Positions 1 to 11,432 of a stretch of DNA of 64,000 nt are shown here, piece after piece. The stretch spans positions 2,046,001-2,110,000 of the forward strand of contig OZ005608.1 in NCBI GenBank assembly GCA_963930655.1. The letters run 5' to 3'. This DNA comes from Myrica gale. Taxonomy: Eukaryota; Streptophyta; Magnoliopsida; Fagales; Myricaceae. Below the pieces are notes generated by a model, which saw only the letters and a program-made list of their open reading frames with translations, was not told where the DNA came from and made no database searches. How positions within the stretch are numbered: the first letter of the stretch is position 1; every line of letters begins with the position of its first letter. The translations under genes and the position numbers were made by a program.

Positions 1-190
1 AATACTGAGCATCTATTGTGACTTAAAAGAGGGAATGCTTTATCTTGTAGATGTAAAAATTATTCGATTTCTAAAAGACACCATCAATCTCTCAAATATA
101 GTGGTAATTTACATTTGTCATCATTTATGGAGGTGGAACCAAAGTTCTCTTGTCAAATATTCAATTCTGATACTTGAATTTTAATGACAG

Positions 191-2760
191 AAGCAGTAGA
201 GAATGGTGCACTTGAGGAAGGACTTAAAAAACCATTGCTTGTTAGTTCAGAAGACAAGCAACAAGATGAGGATGGTGAGCAAGAATGTGATGAAAGTGAA
301 GAGGCTTCTGAGGAATCTCGCCGACCAGTTACTTCAATTCGTTCAGCATATAGACTGCTTACACCCTCTGTTAAGGTATATAAATGTGCCTTGAGTTTGA
401 GCTAAATTAATGAACACGTTACAACACAGACATGGTTTTGTTGTTCTGCCTTTCAGAAAAACATGAATATTGGACCTCTATTTTTCTGTCTCTACGTGAA
501 AATGGTTGGAGATATAGAGCTTATTTGTATCCCATCAATGTGCGTGTAATTTTTCTTTTCTTTTTTTTCCCTCTGAACTACATTGCTTAATATATATATA
601 TATATGTCTATGAATTTATAGACTTGTTAACCAGCTAAGAATCAGTATTTCTACTTTGCTTATCCAGTATATTGCAGCTAGAAGTCCAGTTTTGACATAA
701 AATTAGGTGAACAAGTAGTTATACTTCAAACTTTGTCTGCTGAGATGCTTTCTTGGACTGATGGCTCAGATGAGTTATCTTATAATATTGTGCCTTATGC
801 ATCACAAATTTCTCTTCCTAATTTGTGAAGTGAGAAGTGTTTTTTGTTGTACACGCTAATGGACTTAGTTCAAATCTTTGAGGAGTTTTTCTTCTAAAAA
901 TCTTCTTTTCATCTCATGTTTTCTGCTGTTAAATATTGGTTGGAGCTGAAAATCTTGAAACGCTAAAACCATCTCTAATTGAATTTCTATGTATCATCAG
1001 GTTCAGTTGTTGATATACTTCATGCTCAAATACGTAATGGAGATTTTGCTTTCAGAGTCTAGTGTTATTACCACATACTACTTTGAGTGGTCTACGAGCA
1101 CAGTGGCGATTTTTCTTGCTTGCCTTGGGCTCACAGTTCTTCCAGTAAACATTATTGTTGGAAACTACATCAGCAATATGTTTGAAGACAGGTAATTATT
1201 TGACGGTAACATGTTTTTGATCTCTAGTTTCTGTAATATGTTCAGTATCAGTAGTATTTTTTTTTCTCGGCCAGTATCAGTAGTATTTGGTTATCTAACT
1301 GCCCTCCTCCCCCCTTTTTTCCAACCAAAAAGGGGAAAACATCTGATCTAGAGTTTCTCAATTTGTTTCTAATGAACTGCTGATGCCATAATTTTGATCT
1401 ATATGATGCCAGGCAAATTCTTTTGGCGGCTGAAATTGTGGTTTGCATTGGTGTACTCTCCAGCTTCCATATAATAGATTCATATACTGTTCCACAGTAT
1501 GTCTGCTCAGGACTCATCACGTTTGTTTCTGCCGAAGTACTTGAAGGTGAGAGATTAATCAGTTCAATTACCTAATTATTTATATAATAAAAAGTATGTG
1601 TAGGGGAAAAACAGCACATCATGGATAACCAAATTCCAACTAAATGAAGTATTTAAGGTAATTGATCCTCAAGAATTTTAAAATTAGGAATGTTTAATAT
1701 CATGTTTCAGAAGCAGTAAAATATATTCAGTTTCACTTCTGCGCATTTGTGTCTTGTTTACACTCATCTTCGAGAAGCCCGATGCCTTTTTATTTATCAT
1801 TACTCTGACCTTCTTTGGCTATAGCTGTTTTGTCCCCATCCTCTCATTATTGACACCTTTTATGCAGATCCATTTCGATACTCCATCTATTTGGAAATTG
1901 GATGCTCTATGTATGCCTGCCGACTATAAGTTCAAACAACTTAAACTGCAAACAAGAAATTATAGAACTTTGTGATATAACCATAATGAAATACAAAAGA
2001 CCAATCAATTGAATCGGGATATTGTCCCAATACACATAATAGCCATTAACCTTATGATGGCCTGCTAACTTTCTTCAGTTGACGAAGGCTAAACCTTTTT
2101 CAATCTGTAAATAGGTAAAACCTGGAGGGTGGCTTCTTCACTATTGTCTGTTTAAAATCTTATTCTTTCTTATTTGACAAAAAAAAATTGTATTGTTTTT
2201 CGTTCTCTCTTTTTGGTGAGCAAGAGATGTATCTTATTGCACCATCATCTTATCAGCAACAATTATAAGGGTTATAGCTCTGATATTATGTCACATGGTG
2301 TATGAAAAACGTATAATTTGGATGTGAAGTGCCCTATTTGAAATTGGAGAGTACTTCTAAATCTCTTGATAGTTTTTGAATTAGAGTGGCCTAGAATAGA
2401 ATTTTACCAAGAAAGGGACAAAGACTCACGTATAGTTTCTCTGTGAATGTTAAAATATTTTTTTCCAAGTTTTTGGATCCTGACGATGATATACCATGAC
2501 TTTCCTCTACCATTGTTCCAGGTGTCAACTTGGCACTCCTCTCTCGGGTCATGTCATCCCGGCTCTCCCGTGGAACCTATAATGGCGGACTACTTTCAAC
2601 AGAAGCTGGGACACTGGCACGAGTGATTGCAGATGGTACTATAACTTTGGCCGGATACTTGGGGGATAGTAAACTCTTGAATGTCACCTTGCTTCCTTCA
2701 CTTCTTATTTGCGTGTCATCCATTCTTGCCACCTGCTATACCTACAACTCTCTCTATTAA
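191..2760 (+). CDS. PHT5: SPX-MFS vacuolar phosphate transporter (PHT5/VPT type), 3' part
   Basis: This is the C-terminal third of a major-facilitator transporter of the plant SPX-MFS family, which loads phosphate into the vacuole across the tonoplast. The visible exons are 191-375, 1001-1191, 1413-1546 and 2522-2760, all with AG/GT borders and matching phases, giving about 248 residues. The first exon encodes an acidic hydrophilic linker ([18 protein letters not shown]) ending in YRLLTPSVK. The following exons encode about five membrane segments, including [32 protein letters not shown] and [19 protein letters not shown]. The loop motif [19 protein letters not shown] and the terminus YNSLY are family hallmarks. 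The N-terminal SPX domain, which senses inositol polyphosphates, and the first membrane segments lie before the window. No defect is seen in the visible exons. MIR399, a phosphate regulator, lies 8 kb downstream. Confidence 0.93.
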
Positions 2761-5470
2761 TGATCCCTACAGTTTCTCTGTTTCTCCATTAAAGTTCTCT
2801 CGTGCATCATCATTATGATCCTCAGAAAACCCGCTCATTGATTTATTCCACAAGTGGATTTTAATATATTGATTAGCCGTCGGCGTCTACCATGGAATGG
2901 TAAACGTCTGAGCTGAATTTCTCGAAAGTGAGTATTGCTTTCTGTTTTGATGAAATAGAGTTAGTTTTTTCCTGGAAAGAGACAAAAGTTAACGATAATT
3001 TCCAGGGTCTTAGCTAGGAAACGAGATGCAATATTGGCCTCGTTTGCATTGGAAAATCTGAGGCAGTGTGATTGATCAGCTGCTTGAAATAATTTCTTTT
3101 TGTCCGAACGCCACCAAATCCACTGAGGAGTTTCGGACGCAATGTTGATTGTCTTTGCTCGGTACTTTTAGGAGCATATTCTTTTGGTTCTCCTTTATTC
3201 GTGATGTATATGAGAGCTATGGGTATATGATGAAAACATAGCGGCAGAAATCTGTCAGAACTTTGAAAAGCCCCCATGACTTTGTGCTCCGATTTTTCCT
3301 CTCTTCATTTAATGTTCATCAATCGCCCACTGTTTTAATGATATTATATAGTAATATTAGATGAGACGAGACGTACGATAGCAGCGGTTGCAAAAAATAA
3401 CATCTAAAATAGTGCATGAGTACTATTCCATCCGGCCCCATGGTGCCAACAAAATGGAAGAAGAGAGTTAAGATGGGCCAATCCATAGTAGAAGGGCATA
3501 TTTATTTGCCAATTTTTGTGCATCAGAAGTAATTTGTTGAGGACTTTTATGGCATGCGCGTTGGTTACACTCCATAGTAGAAGGGCATATAAGCCTAAAG
3601 ATCAGTTACAAGGATTGAGAATTTCGGTCCAAATTGTAGCAATTTAGAGAAAAAGAAATATCATAAATATTAAATATTAGAGGGTTGGCATTATAAGTTG
3701 ACACTTTGAATTGGTAGCATTATTTCTTTTCGAATTATATTATAGAATTCGGTGATCAAGACATATTAAAAGATTCTAATTTATAGAGTTGTCTAACTTA
3801 TATGAAGTGACCAAGCTGAGATTTAACTTCAAAAGTTACAATTTCTGTCCCAACATGGTTTCGCCCCGCTATATCTTTATGGTCACGGTTGAAATATTGA
3901 TTAATGATCATAACGCTAGCCTCTTAGATCGTACGAGGAGGCTGGATTGTCCTGGTTCCTGATGTTCATCATATATTGCTCTATCTTTTAGTTGAGTGGT
4001 TCATTAGGCCAAAGTCCCACCACTATTAAATCACCGCAAAAGTAGGTTTCAAAAAAAGAACAAAAAATTAAACAAGAAATGCTCGACCAAAGTACGTAGT
4101 GCAGAAGTCTTCTAGAAGATATAGATGGAGGCAATAAATTAAAGGGAGCTGGCAAAACCTCAAACCCATTTCTTAATTTAGGCCAGGGTTAATGTTTGAT
4201 GCAGTTGGAAATTAAAATATGCAGTCATGTCGGATTAATACATAGAAAGTTTTGGTGAGAATTCAGTGAACACATGTTTCTATATGTATGGAAAGTTCGT
4301 TGATATATACTAATATCGATCAAAGTGAAGCTTAATATATTTAACACTAAAATTAGCATATAACTCAGATCAGTACTCTCTAGTACTGTAACAAAAAGGA
4401 CAGAAAACAAAAAGTGAAAAAAGAAGGGAGAAAAAGAAAAGCCAGCTGCCAAGACGACTTTGAAGTACTTTCTATAGAATGGAGTATGTACGTACGTAGC
4501 TGGGTCACTGCAGTTAATGCAGAACAGCAGAAGTATTAAAATGCCAGAGGAGTTCGATTGGAGTCTAACTGTACGAAAATTGAAGCTGAACTACTTCTCG
4601 AGTAGTTGGATTTCATTAAAGTCTCCCCACGTATTAAATTGATCGCCGGCATGATTGATAGATCAAGTAATTATCTTCTTTCAAGTTCCGATATATATAT
4701 GTTTAAAACAAATTTCGGACCACGTCAGAAAGTAAGTACAAAAAATTAAGGATAATAATTTCAGAAATCTCCTACTGATCATACAAGTACATGACAAACC
4801 CTATGGTTTATATAATTTCAGATATAAGTTTGCATAATTTCCGGATGAGAAACCAAAATATATATGATTTTTTTTTAAAAAAAAAAAGTTTCCAATCCGT
4901 TCGGTCATTTTTTATCCTTTTACAAATATAATGAATCCAATAAATCAAAAGGAATGGATGAAAATGGTTAAGAAGCATAGATATATGTTTGTCTATCTTA
5001 CGTATACATATTTAATTTTTTGTGAAAAAGATAACAACAATGCTAGCTGCCGCCGACCATTAATTGTGACAAAAAACTGACATTAATTTGTTTGTGGTTA
5101 TTAGGTACCCGTAAACATAACCCAACTGCCTCTCTATCTCTCTGTCTCTTTAGAGCTCTCTCACATGGTGCAAATATATATACTGGACTGCAGAACTGTA
5201 TATATATATATATACGAAATCAGCGAATAGGCATGACTAGCTAAATATCATCTCCTAGCTTTCTTTTACAGTGGCACTTCTATTTTTTGGCTAAAGCTTT
5301 GGCTATATTGGCGCTTCTGGCAGCTGTCACATTTTCTGCATTTCTTGAATCTTTGCATGCCTTGCCCTAATACATTATTTAACTACTTCGTGGCCCTATT
5401 TCGCCGATACGACCAAGACATCTTTGTACCTTCATGTCTTAAATATCGCCGCTGAGATAGTTGGCATTTC
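2761..5470. other. Intergenic region, no gene seen
   Basis: The left part should contain the 3' UTR of the phosphate transporter gene; the right part leads into the promoter of the GMC oxidoreductase gene. A 20-bp direct repeat (CCATAGTAGAAGGGCATAT and a flanking base) occurs near 3483 and 3571, 88 bp apart. There are AT-rich runs and TA microsatellites, for example near 5200. I see no coding similarity on either strand. Confidence 0.6.
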
Positions 5471-5473
5471 AAA

Positions 5474-5483
5474 TTATATAAGG
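5474..5483 (+). promoter_or_regulatory. TATA box of the GMC oxidoreductase gene
   Basis: The sequence TTATATAAGG lies about 65 bases before the start codon at 5543. That spacing would place a transcription start near 5505 and leave a short leader of some 35-40 bases. This is inferred from position and sequence only. Confidence 0.55.
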
Positions 5484-5542
5484 AAGAAGCTTTTGGCATT
5501 ATTCGAGGCGTTTCCTGATCAGGAGATTTGGAAAGTGTGACA

Positions 5543-8500
5543 ATGGCTACGCTTGGGTGGTGGAGTTTGTTTGGTGCTGCTTTGGCTGGAATTCTCGTCT
5601 TTCATGGCAGCTTTTGCACGTCTGAAAAAGGTGCCAATTTTCCTTAATGCTTTGTAGAGTATATATAGTATATTAATCATGGTTTAATAGTAATCACTCC
5701 TATACGCAGTGAAATGCAGGAAAACAGGTAAGTTTTCCTTTTTATTAATCTGTTAAAAGAGAGGAAAGTTTTAGTCTCTCTGCATATGACATTGGAGTGA
5801 TATAAATCAGCTCCTTTTCTTCCCAAGTGCAGTATATAAAGACAAGCTCTGATTCCTACAGTACATTAATCAGATCATACATGAGATTGATCACTAGCGT
5901 CGGTGGCTTCTCTATGGGGTGTTTGGAACAATCAGTTAATATTTTTGTCTGACCACATTTTGTAAGGTAATTAGCACATTACATATATAACAAGGGGACT
6001 TTCGTAGTGTTGCCACATTTTGTGCTGTGGTAAGAAATCCGTACTAGTGAGGTATTCTTAGTACTCTTGTGTTCACCCAGTCCTAGATTTTACTAAATAG
6101 TTCGAGTTCTTTTGGTATGAAAAGGCTTTGGGGATCATAACGTGTCATTCTGCATACCAAGCTGCTAGCTAGTGAGAGCTTAATTATATGCCCAATGTGG
6201 TGAGAATAACCATTGGTAGTAATCAAGTGTTCTCTTTCCGATCTACCTATATCCATTTCCTTAATTCTATTTACCACGAAAGCTGACATATTGAAAGTGA
6301 GTGGCTAAGGTTGGCATGTCGCCAACATTATCCTCTCAAGCATATGGGTAATTAGAACATGCTTGAAGTAATTTCCTTGTGAGCTGGAAAGAAACACTGA
6401 AGTGATATCCTGATTCCTCAACAACAACAAAATGACTCTAAATAAATAGCTTCCGTCCGATCGTCTACCCACTTTTAAGGTCCACTTGATACGGACACAA
6501 GGCACCCACCCGCCTTAATTCTTGCTGCTGTTGTTGGTTGAAGGTATGGAAACTCATAAGAACTCTTACATTTTGCTTTACTTCCTGCGTTGCATCTTTA
6601 ATGTGATCACTAGCCAGAAAAAGAACCTCCTCCCTTGGTAGCACAACGCATTAATTAAAGCAATTCTAATCTATTATCTGCGGCCTTTCCCTTTTCCACA
6701 GCGCCAAACTACTCCTTCATGCACAATGCAACCTCAGCCCCACCCACGTCCTATTATGACTACATCATTGTTGGTGGAGGCACAGCTGGCTGCCCCTTGG
6801 CAGCCACTCTTTCGCAAAACTACAGCGTTTTGCTCCTGGAACGTGGTGGCTCACCTTATGGCAACCCCAACATCACCAACTTAGCTGCCTTTGGTGCCGC
6901 GCTCTCTGACCTCTCCCCAACCTCCCCCGCCCAACGCTTCATCTCCGAAGACGGCGTCATCAATTCTCGGGCCCGTGTACTGGGTGGTGGAAGCTGCTTA
7001 AATGCCGGGTTCTACACACGTGCCGCCCCATTTTATGTCAGGTACGTATCCACAAAAAAGATCAAATCAATGTATGAGGTAAACGATTAAACCATTTTGC
7101 CTGTGACTTCAAATCCGCTTCAATATTGTGCGTCCCTGTTTATATTTGCTTGCATGTATCATGTATGTATTGCGTACATGGATGAAAACGGAGTGGGATT
7201 TTGTCTTGAGGTTTCTCTTTTGCACATTAGTGAAGTAGGGTGGGATGGGCGGCTGGTGAACGAGTCGTATCAGTGGGTGGAACGGGTGGTGGCATTTCAG
7301 CCACAGATGCGGGAGTGGCAGTCTGGGGTGCGGGACGGGATGTTGGAGGCCGGAGTGTTGCCGTACAATGGGTTCACGTATGATCATATGTATGGGACTA
7401 AGGTTGGCGGGACCATATTTGATCAAGACGGGCAAAGACATACGGCTGCTGACTTGCTGGAGTATGCTAACCCTAGTGGGCTTACGGTGCTTTTGCACGC
7501 TCCCGTGCATAAAATCTTGTTTAGAATTAAAGGTACGTTACCTGCAGTTTTGTGCCTTTGTGACTACATTATTGATTATTATGTTCATAATTATTTATCT
7601 TTTATTGTTGTGGTGTGTAATTAAGCAGGAAAATCAAGGCCGATGGCCCATGGAGTGGTATTCAGAGACGCACTAGGGGCTAAACACAGAGCATATCTCA
7701 AGAGAAGGCCCAAAAACGAGATTATCATATCATCCGGTGCATTAGGGAGTCCACAGCTACTTATGTTAAGTGGAGTGGGGCCTGCAGAGCAGCTCAAGGC
7801 TTACAACATCACACAAGTGTTGGACCAGCCCCTGGTTGGCCAAGGTATGTCGGATAATCCCATGAATGCCATCTTCATACCCTCTCCGGTTCCTGTCGAG
7901 GTCTCTCTCATTCAAGTCGTCGGCATCACCCACTTCGGAAGCTACATCGAGGCCGCCAGCGGCGCCAACTTTGCCGGTGGCTCTCCAAGAGACTTTGGGA
8001 TGTTTTCTCCTAAGGTACCTTTTTTTTCTAAGTAAATTCTCCTAAGGTACCTATAATTAGGTTCTAGCATTAATTAACTTGGGCCAAAATTTAAGAGGGT
8101 CAAAAGAGGGAAACCCACTTTCCATACCGTGTAAGAAATTAGCTATTTGGGCCAAGGAAGAAGTAGATAAGACTAATTGAGTACCATCTTTTAACCGGGC
8201 AGAAAATTATCCAACTATCTAGATGCCCAGGTTCGTTTAGCCGAGCAGCCAATTTGCACCAAATGATCATATCTGATTTGGAAATACTAACTTACTTCTA
8301 TGCACATTTGACTTCACATACTGTCGTCACCATTTGCAGATTGGGCAGCTCGCCACAGTTCCACCAAAAGAAAGGACTCCAGAAGCCCTAGCCAAGGCTG
8401 TGGAACTTATGGACAATCTTGAAGAGGCAGCCTTTAGAGGTGGATTTATTCTCGAAAAAGTCATGGGTCCAGTTTCCACAGGCCATTTGGAGCTCCGGAA

Positions 8501-9056
8501 CCGCAATCCAAACGATAACCCTTCTGTCACCTTTAATTACTTCAAAGAGCCCCTAGACTTGGAAAGATGTGTCCAGGGAATTCGAGCCATTGAGACAATA
8601 ATCGAGTCGAAGCCTTTCTCTAGGTTTAAGTTCGATAATTTGAACGTGACACAACTACTCAACATGACCGCAAGTTCCCCAGTAAATTTGTTGCCTAAAC
8701 ATGACAATGCTTCAAGGTCCTTGGAACAATTTTGTAAGGACACTGTGATGACCATTTGGCATTATCATGGTGGCTGCCAAGTTGGGAGAGTTGTCGACCA
8801 CGATTATAAGGTTCTTGGAGTGGATGCACTAAGGGTTATTGACGGATCCACATTTAATTACTCTCCTGGAACTAATCCTCAAGCCACTGTCATGATGCTT
8901 GGAAGGTATTAATTCCTAGTCATTAACATCTTCATAACTTTCGCGTGGGATCAATACTAAGAAATTTTCAGTAATGGACCATTTTATTTAATGTGGTGCA
9001 GGTACATGGGTGTAAAGATATTGACTCAGAGAATTGCCGGGGATGACTCGAAGTAG
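5543..9056 (+). CDS. HOTHEAD-like GMC oxidoreductase (FAD-dependent)
   Basis: This is a complete six-exon gene of the plant HOTHEAD/mandelonitrile-lyase group of glucose-methanol-choline oxidoreductases: 5543-5630, 6702-7041, 7231-7532, 7629-8014, 8340-8905, 9002-9056. The phases fit and give 578 residues, the usual family length. Residues 1-26 form a hydrophobic signal peptide, so the product is probably secreted or sent to the cell wall. The FAD Rossmann motif DYIIVGGGTAGCPLA begins near residue 49, and ARVLGGGSCLNAGFY is the second GMC signature region. The C-terminal WHYHGGCQVG holds the catalytic His and GTNPQAT the second active-site residue. HOTHEAD itself acts in cutin fatty-acid oxidation; mandelonitrile lyases cleave cyanohydrins. 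The substrate here cannot be read from sequence. Exon 4 ends at CCTAAG/GTACCT, and the same 16 bases recur 32 bp downstream as a decoy donor. Confidence 0.93.
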
Positions 9057-10035
9057 ATGAATCTGATCCGGTTCTTGTCTATCTGAGATTTATCGATCGA
9101 AGTGTGCGGATCCGGAGCTTAATAATCCAGTTAATAGCCTAAAGAAATTAAATGTCATATTGATTCTTGTCAACGAGTTGAAAGAGTACATAAAACGTGT
9201 ATGATCCGAAAGAATTATAAAAGGTGTACACATGAGGATCGATCATGTATGTACGTTTACTAGATTTACCTCTTTTACAGGAGTTTATTTTTCTATTGGA
9301 AATATATAATAAAGATTACCCTGTGACTATTATTACATGAGTTATCCTAGTAATGACTTGCCAAAAGGAGAGTATAAAATATTTCCTTCTTTGCTGGAAA
9401 TCTGTGCAAATCCAGGTGATAGATTGCATGCTTAAATAAACAAAGTTTAGAAACTGGTGCAGAGTTGGAGCCTCACTATGTGGAGTACTACTGAGCTAGT
9501 TAATGACAATCCAAACAATTTTAACTACCACGAGACCCTTTAAAGCTACTGTAGATAAATCTAAAAAGCTCAACTGTAGAGAAATCTAGGAAGCATGAGA
9601 TTCGTATAGCAGTAGTCGAGAGCCTTTATGGCAAATTGAGCAAGAGTCACAACAATGACATGCAAGGTGAAGCGTAAAAATTGATCCGACACAATCTACA
9701 GACAGTAATCCGTCAGTTGAAATCAGAAGCATCGAGACTCGAGAGCAGGCTAAAAAGACAAACAAAACCAAGAGTAAGAAAAACGTCACTAATGAGAGTT
9801 TAATTATCCAGCTGCCTTAAAAGTTAAACCCCTGGAAGAAAAATTACCAGATTATATGTCCGATGGTGACCTTGAGTCCATTATAGTTACCAAAGAAGTA
9901 CACTATGTCTATATGATACTTTTTCCAGGAGAGAGCAAGGGATTTATTTCAGTATCTTGTATTCTCAAATACCCAAGAGAAAAAAAAAATACCCAAGAGC
10001 TAGCCAAAAGAATATCATAAAGAAAATCAAAATGA
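9057..10035. other. 3' UTR and intergenic region; possible decayed MIR399 copy
   Basis: The first few hundred bases probably include the 3' UTR of the GMC gene. Around 9351-9374 the plus strand reads TAATGACTTGCCAAAAGGAG followed by AGT, close to the 3' arm of the MIR399 hairpin found 1.2 kb downstream, including its flanking TAATGAC. A weak 5'-arm counterpart (ACCTCTTTTACAGG) lies near 9268-9281. The pairing is too poor for a working precursor. Nothing else is recognised. Confidence 0.4.
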
Positions 10036-10054
10036 GAATATACACAGGATATAC
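10036..10054 (+). promoter_or_regulatory. Two P1BS boxes (PHR1 binding) upstream of MIR399
   Basis: GAATATAC (10036-10043) and GGATATAC (10047-10054) both fit GNATATNC, the binding site of the MYB factor PHR1, which activates phosphate-starvation genes including MIR399 loci. They lie about 370 bases before the putative TATA box at 10387. Confidence 0.6.
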
Positions 10055-10331
10055 CTCTAGGTCCAGATTTTGCTGCGCAATTGTCGTCCAACATGGATGG
10101 AGAGAGAACGAAAGAGAGAGACGGAGATAAAAGAAGGAATCGTGTATTGTCCATGGCATCTCCCTCTTGACCTTTTTTTGTTTTGTTTTCCTCCCTTCAC
10201 CTCACGAAGAGGGCGATGAAAGAAACATTCAGAGGTCGAAATAAAGCCGGCTAGAATCCCAAAACATTCGTAAGGAAACTTTTTCTGATAAAAGCAGCCT
10301 TGCACGGAATGCGTAGAAAGCAGGCACTAAA

Positions 10332-10350
10332 GGATATCCATGGCATATGC
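10332..10350 (+). promoter_or_regulatory. Two palindromic P1BS boxes close to the MIR399 TATA box
   Basis: GGATATCC (10332-10339) and GCATATGC (10343-10350) are perfect palindromic forms of GNATATNC. They lie 37-55 bases upstream of the TATA box. Such sites are known to drive phosphate-starvation induction of MIR399 genes through PHR1; their use here is inferred. Confidence 0.7.
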
Positions 10351-10386
10351 TAATCCTTCAACCGCTTATCCACGTACTAGACGATG

Positions 10387-10394
10387 CTATAAAG
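10387..10394 (+). promoter_or_regulatory. Putative TATA box of the MIR399 gene
   Basis: The sequence CTATAAAG lies about 80 bases before the 5' end of the hairpin and just downstream of the P1BS boxes. This fits the usual plant arrangement, in which RNA polymerase II makes the primary microRNA transcript from a start some 25-35 bases beyond the TATA box. Confidence 0.6.
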
Positions 10395-10474
10395 CTTCTG
10401 AGGACTCCCTCCACAAAAACCAGACATCGTTCTACCTGTCAACGCACTAGACAATTATGATGGGTGAGCGAACT

Positions 10475-10589
10475 AGTTGTAGGGCTTCTCTCCTTTGGCA
10501 GGCAATGGTCACAATTGATAGATATCATGGCAGCTTGTATCTATTCTAGCCTTCTAATGACCCGCCAAAGGAGAGTTGCCCTTCAACTG
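10475..10589 (+). ncRNA. MIR399: MIR399 precursor hairpin (phosphate-starvation microRNA)
   Basis: The 3' arm, positions 10563-10583, begins CGCCAAAGGAGAGTTGCC and matches miR399 family members that start with C. The 5' arm at 10482-10502 reads GGGCTTCTCTCC followed by TTTGGCAGG, the expected star strand. The two pair with exact 2-nt 3' overhangs: 10482 pairs with 10581 and 10499 with 10564. The duplex has only a two-base internal mismatch (10486-10487 against 10576-10577) and an open first position, which favours loading of the 3' strand. The outer stem continues through AGTTG and CAACT, and the loop is about 60 bases. miR399 is known to move from shoot to root and cleave the mRNA of PHO2/UBC24, raising phosphate uptake. 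P1BS boxes and a TATA box precede it. Family identity is from memory of the mature sequence. Confidence 0.93.
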
Positions 10590-11317
10590 CTTCAGCTTAA
10601 TATAATCTGAAGGACCAAAGATCGTGTTTTAAAGCAAGAGGTATGCTCGCAAAACTTAATTAATGCATGCGTTTTGTGTTTTTCTTATTAATGCTGTGTG
10701 CTAATTAATGCCTTTTTCATCCCAATGTAATGTTTATGATCATCACAAAGTACTTCTTTCAGTTGCAAAATCATATGCATGACCATTGGCATCCACAAAG
10801 GATTTAGAATCACATTTTCATAATTGTGAAACATTCTAGTTTAGAACTCAGGTAAGAAACCTCATGAGCTGTAGATCATACAGGAACAATGAGAAGAATG
10901 CCCACCGCCATCGATCTGTCATGGAGTAATAATTATAATAATACATGACTGCATTTGCTAATATTGCATGTACAGCTGCGGAGATCTTCGAACACAAGTA
11001 AATATTGAGGTTCCAATGATGAACCATTCTTGCTTCAATAACCAAAAGTTAACAGTATAAAAGAAAAATAATAGTACCCGGTTAATCTCCCTCCTAATCA
11101 TGTGATCACTCCAACGGGGTTGACACAAACGTCTGCGAATTTGATCATTGAGAAAAAGAGAACTATTCATTTTTCCATCCCGTTTATTGCTAATAAATTT
11201 TAGCTAACGTTAAAATTACCATTGAATCACTTGATTGCTTCTCCAAGCATGGATTAACCCGGCTCATATTTATCAGCAGCCTTTGCAACAACTGGAGAGC
11301 GAAGGCAATCCCCTCCA
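10590..11317. other. Intergenic region, no gene seen
   Basis: The first part may be the 3' part of the primary microRNA transcript. The rest is AT-rich with no reading frame or RNA gene that I recognise. Confidence 0.5.
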
Positions 11318-11432
11318 GATGTCCGGCTGGACGGCTGGATGACATCCAGCCGGACATCCGAGGGTCGAGAATCCCGGGCAGCATCCTGTTCGGGCTGCCC
11401 GGGCAGGTGTGGGTCCCGCGCGAGACCCACAC
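11318..11432. repeat. Three consecutive perfect GC-rich palindromes
   Basis: Three inverted repeats follow each other: 11318-11331 with 11345-11358 (14 bp, GATGTCCGGCTGGA), 11373-11382 with 11394-11403 (10 bp, CCCGGGCAGC), and 11407-11415 with 11424-11432 (9 bp, GTGTGGGTC). All arms are perfect. Part of the block, from TGTTCGGGC to the third palindrome, is related to 51801-51866, so this is probably a dispersed transposon-derived sequence rather than a local regulatory structure. It has no coding content. Confidence 0.7.

Noticed and set aside
1754-1975. 73-residue frame in intron 3 of the phosphate transporter gene
   Set aside because: The flanking exons join in frame exactly as in the family (VLEG to VNLALLSRV), so this is intronic; no family resemblance.
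7109-7510. 133-residue minus-strand frame over the GMC oxidoreductase exon
   Set aside because: It is the antisense shadow of exon 3, which has clear family motifs on the plus strand.
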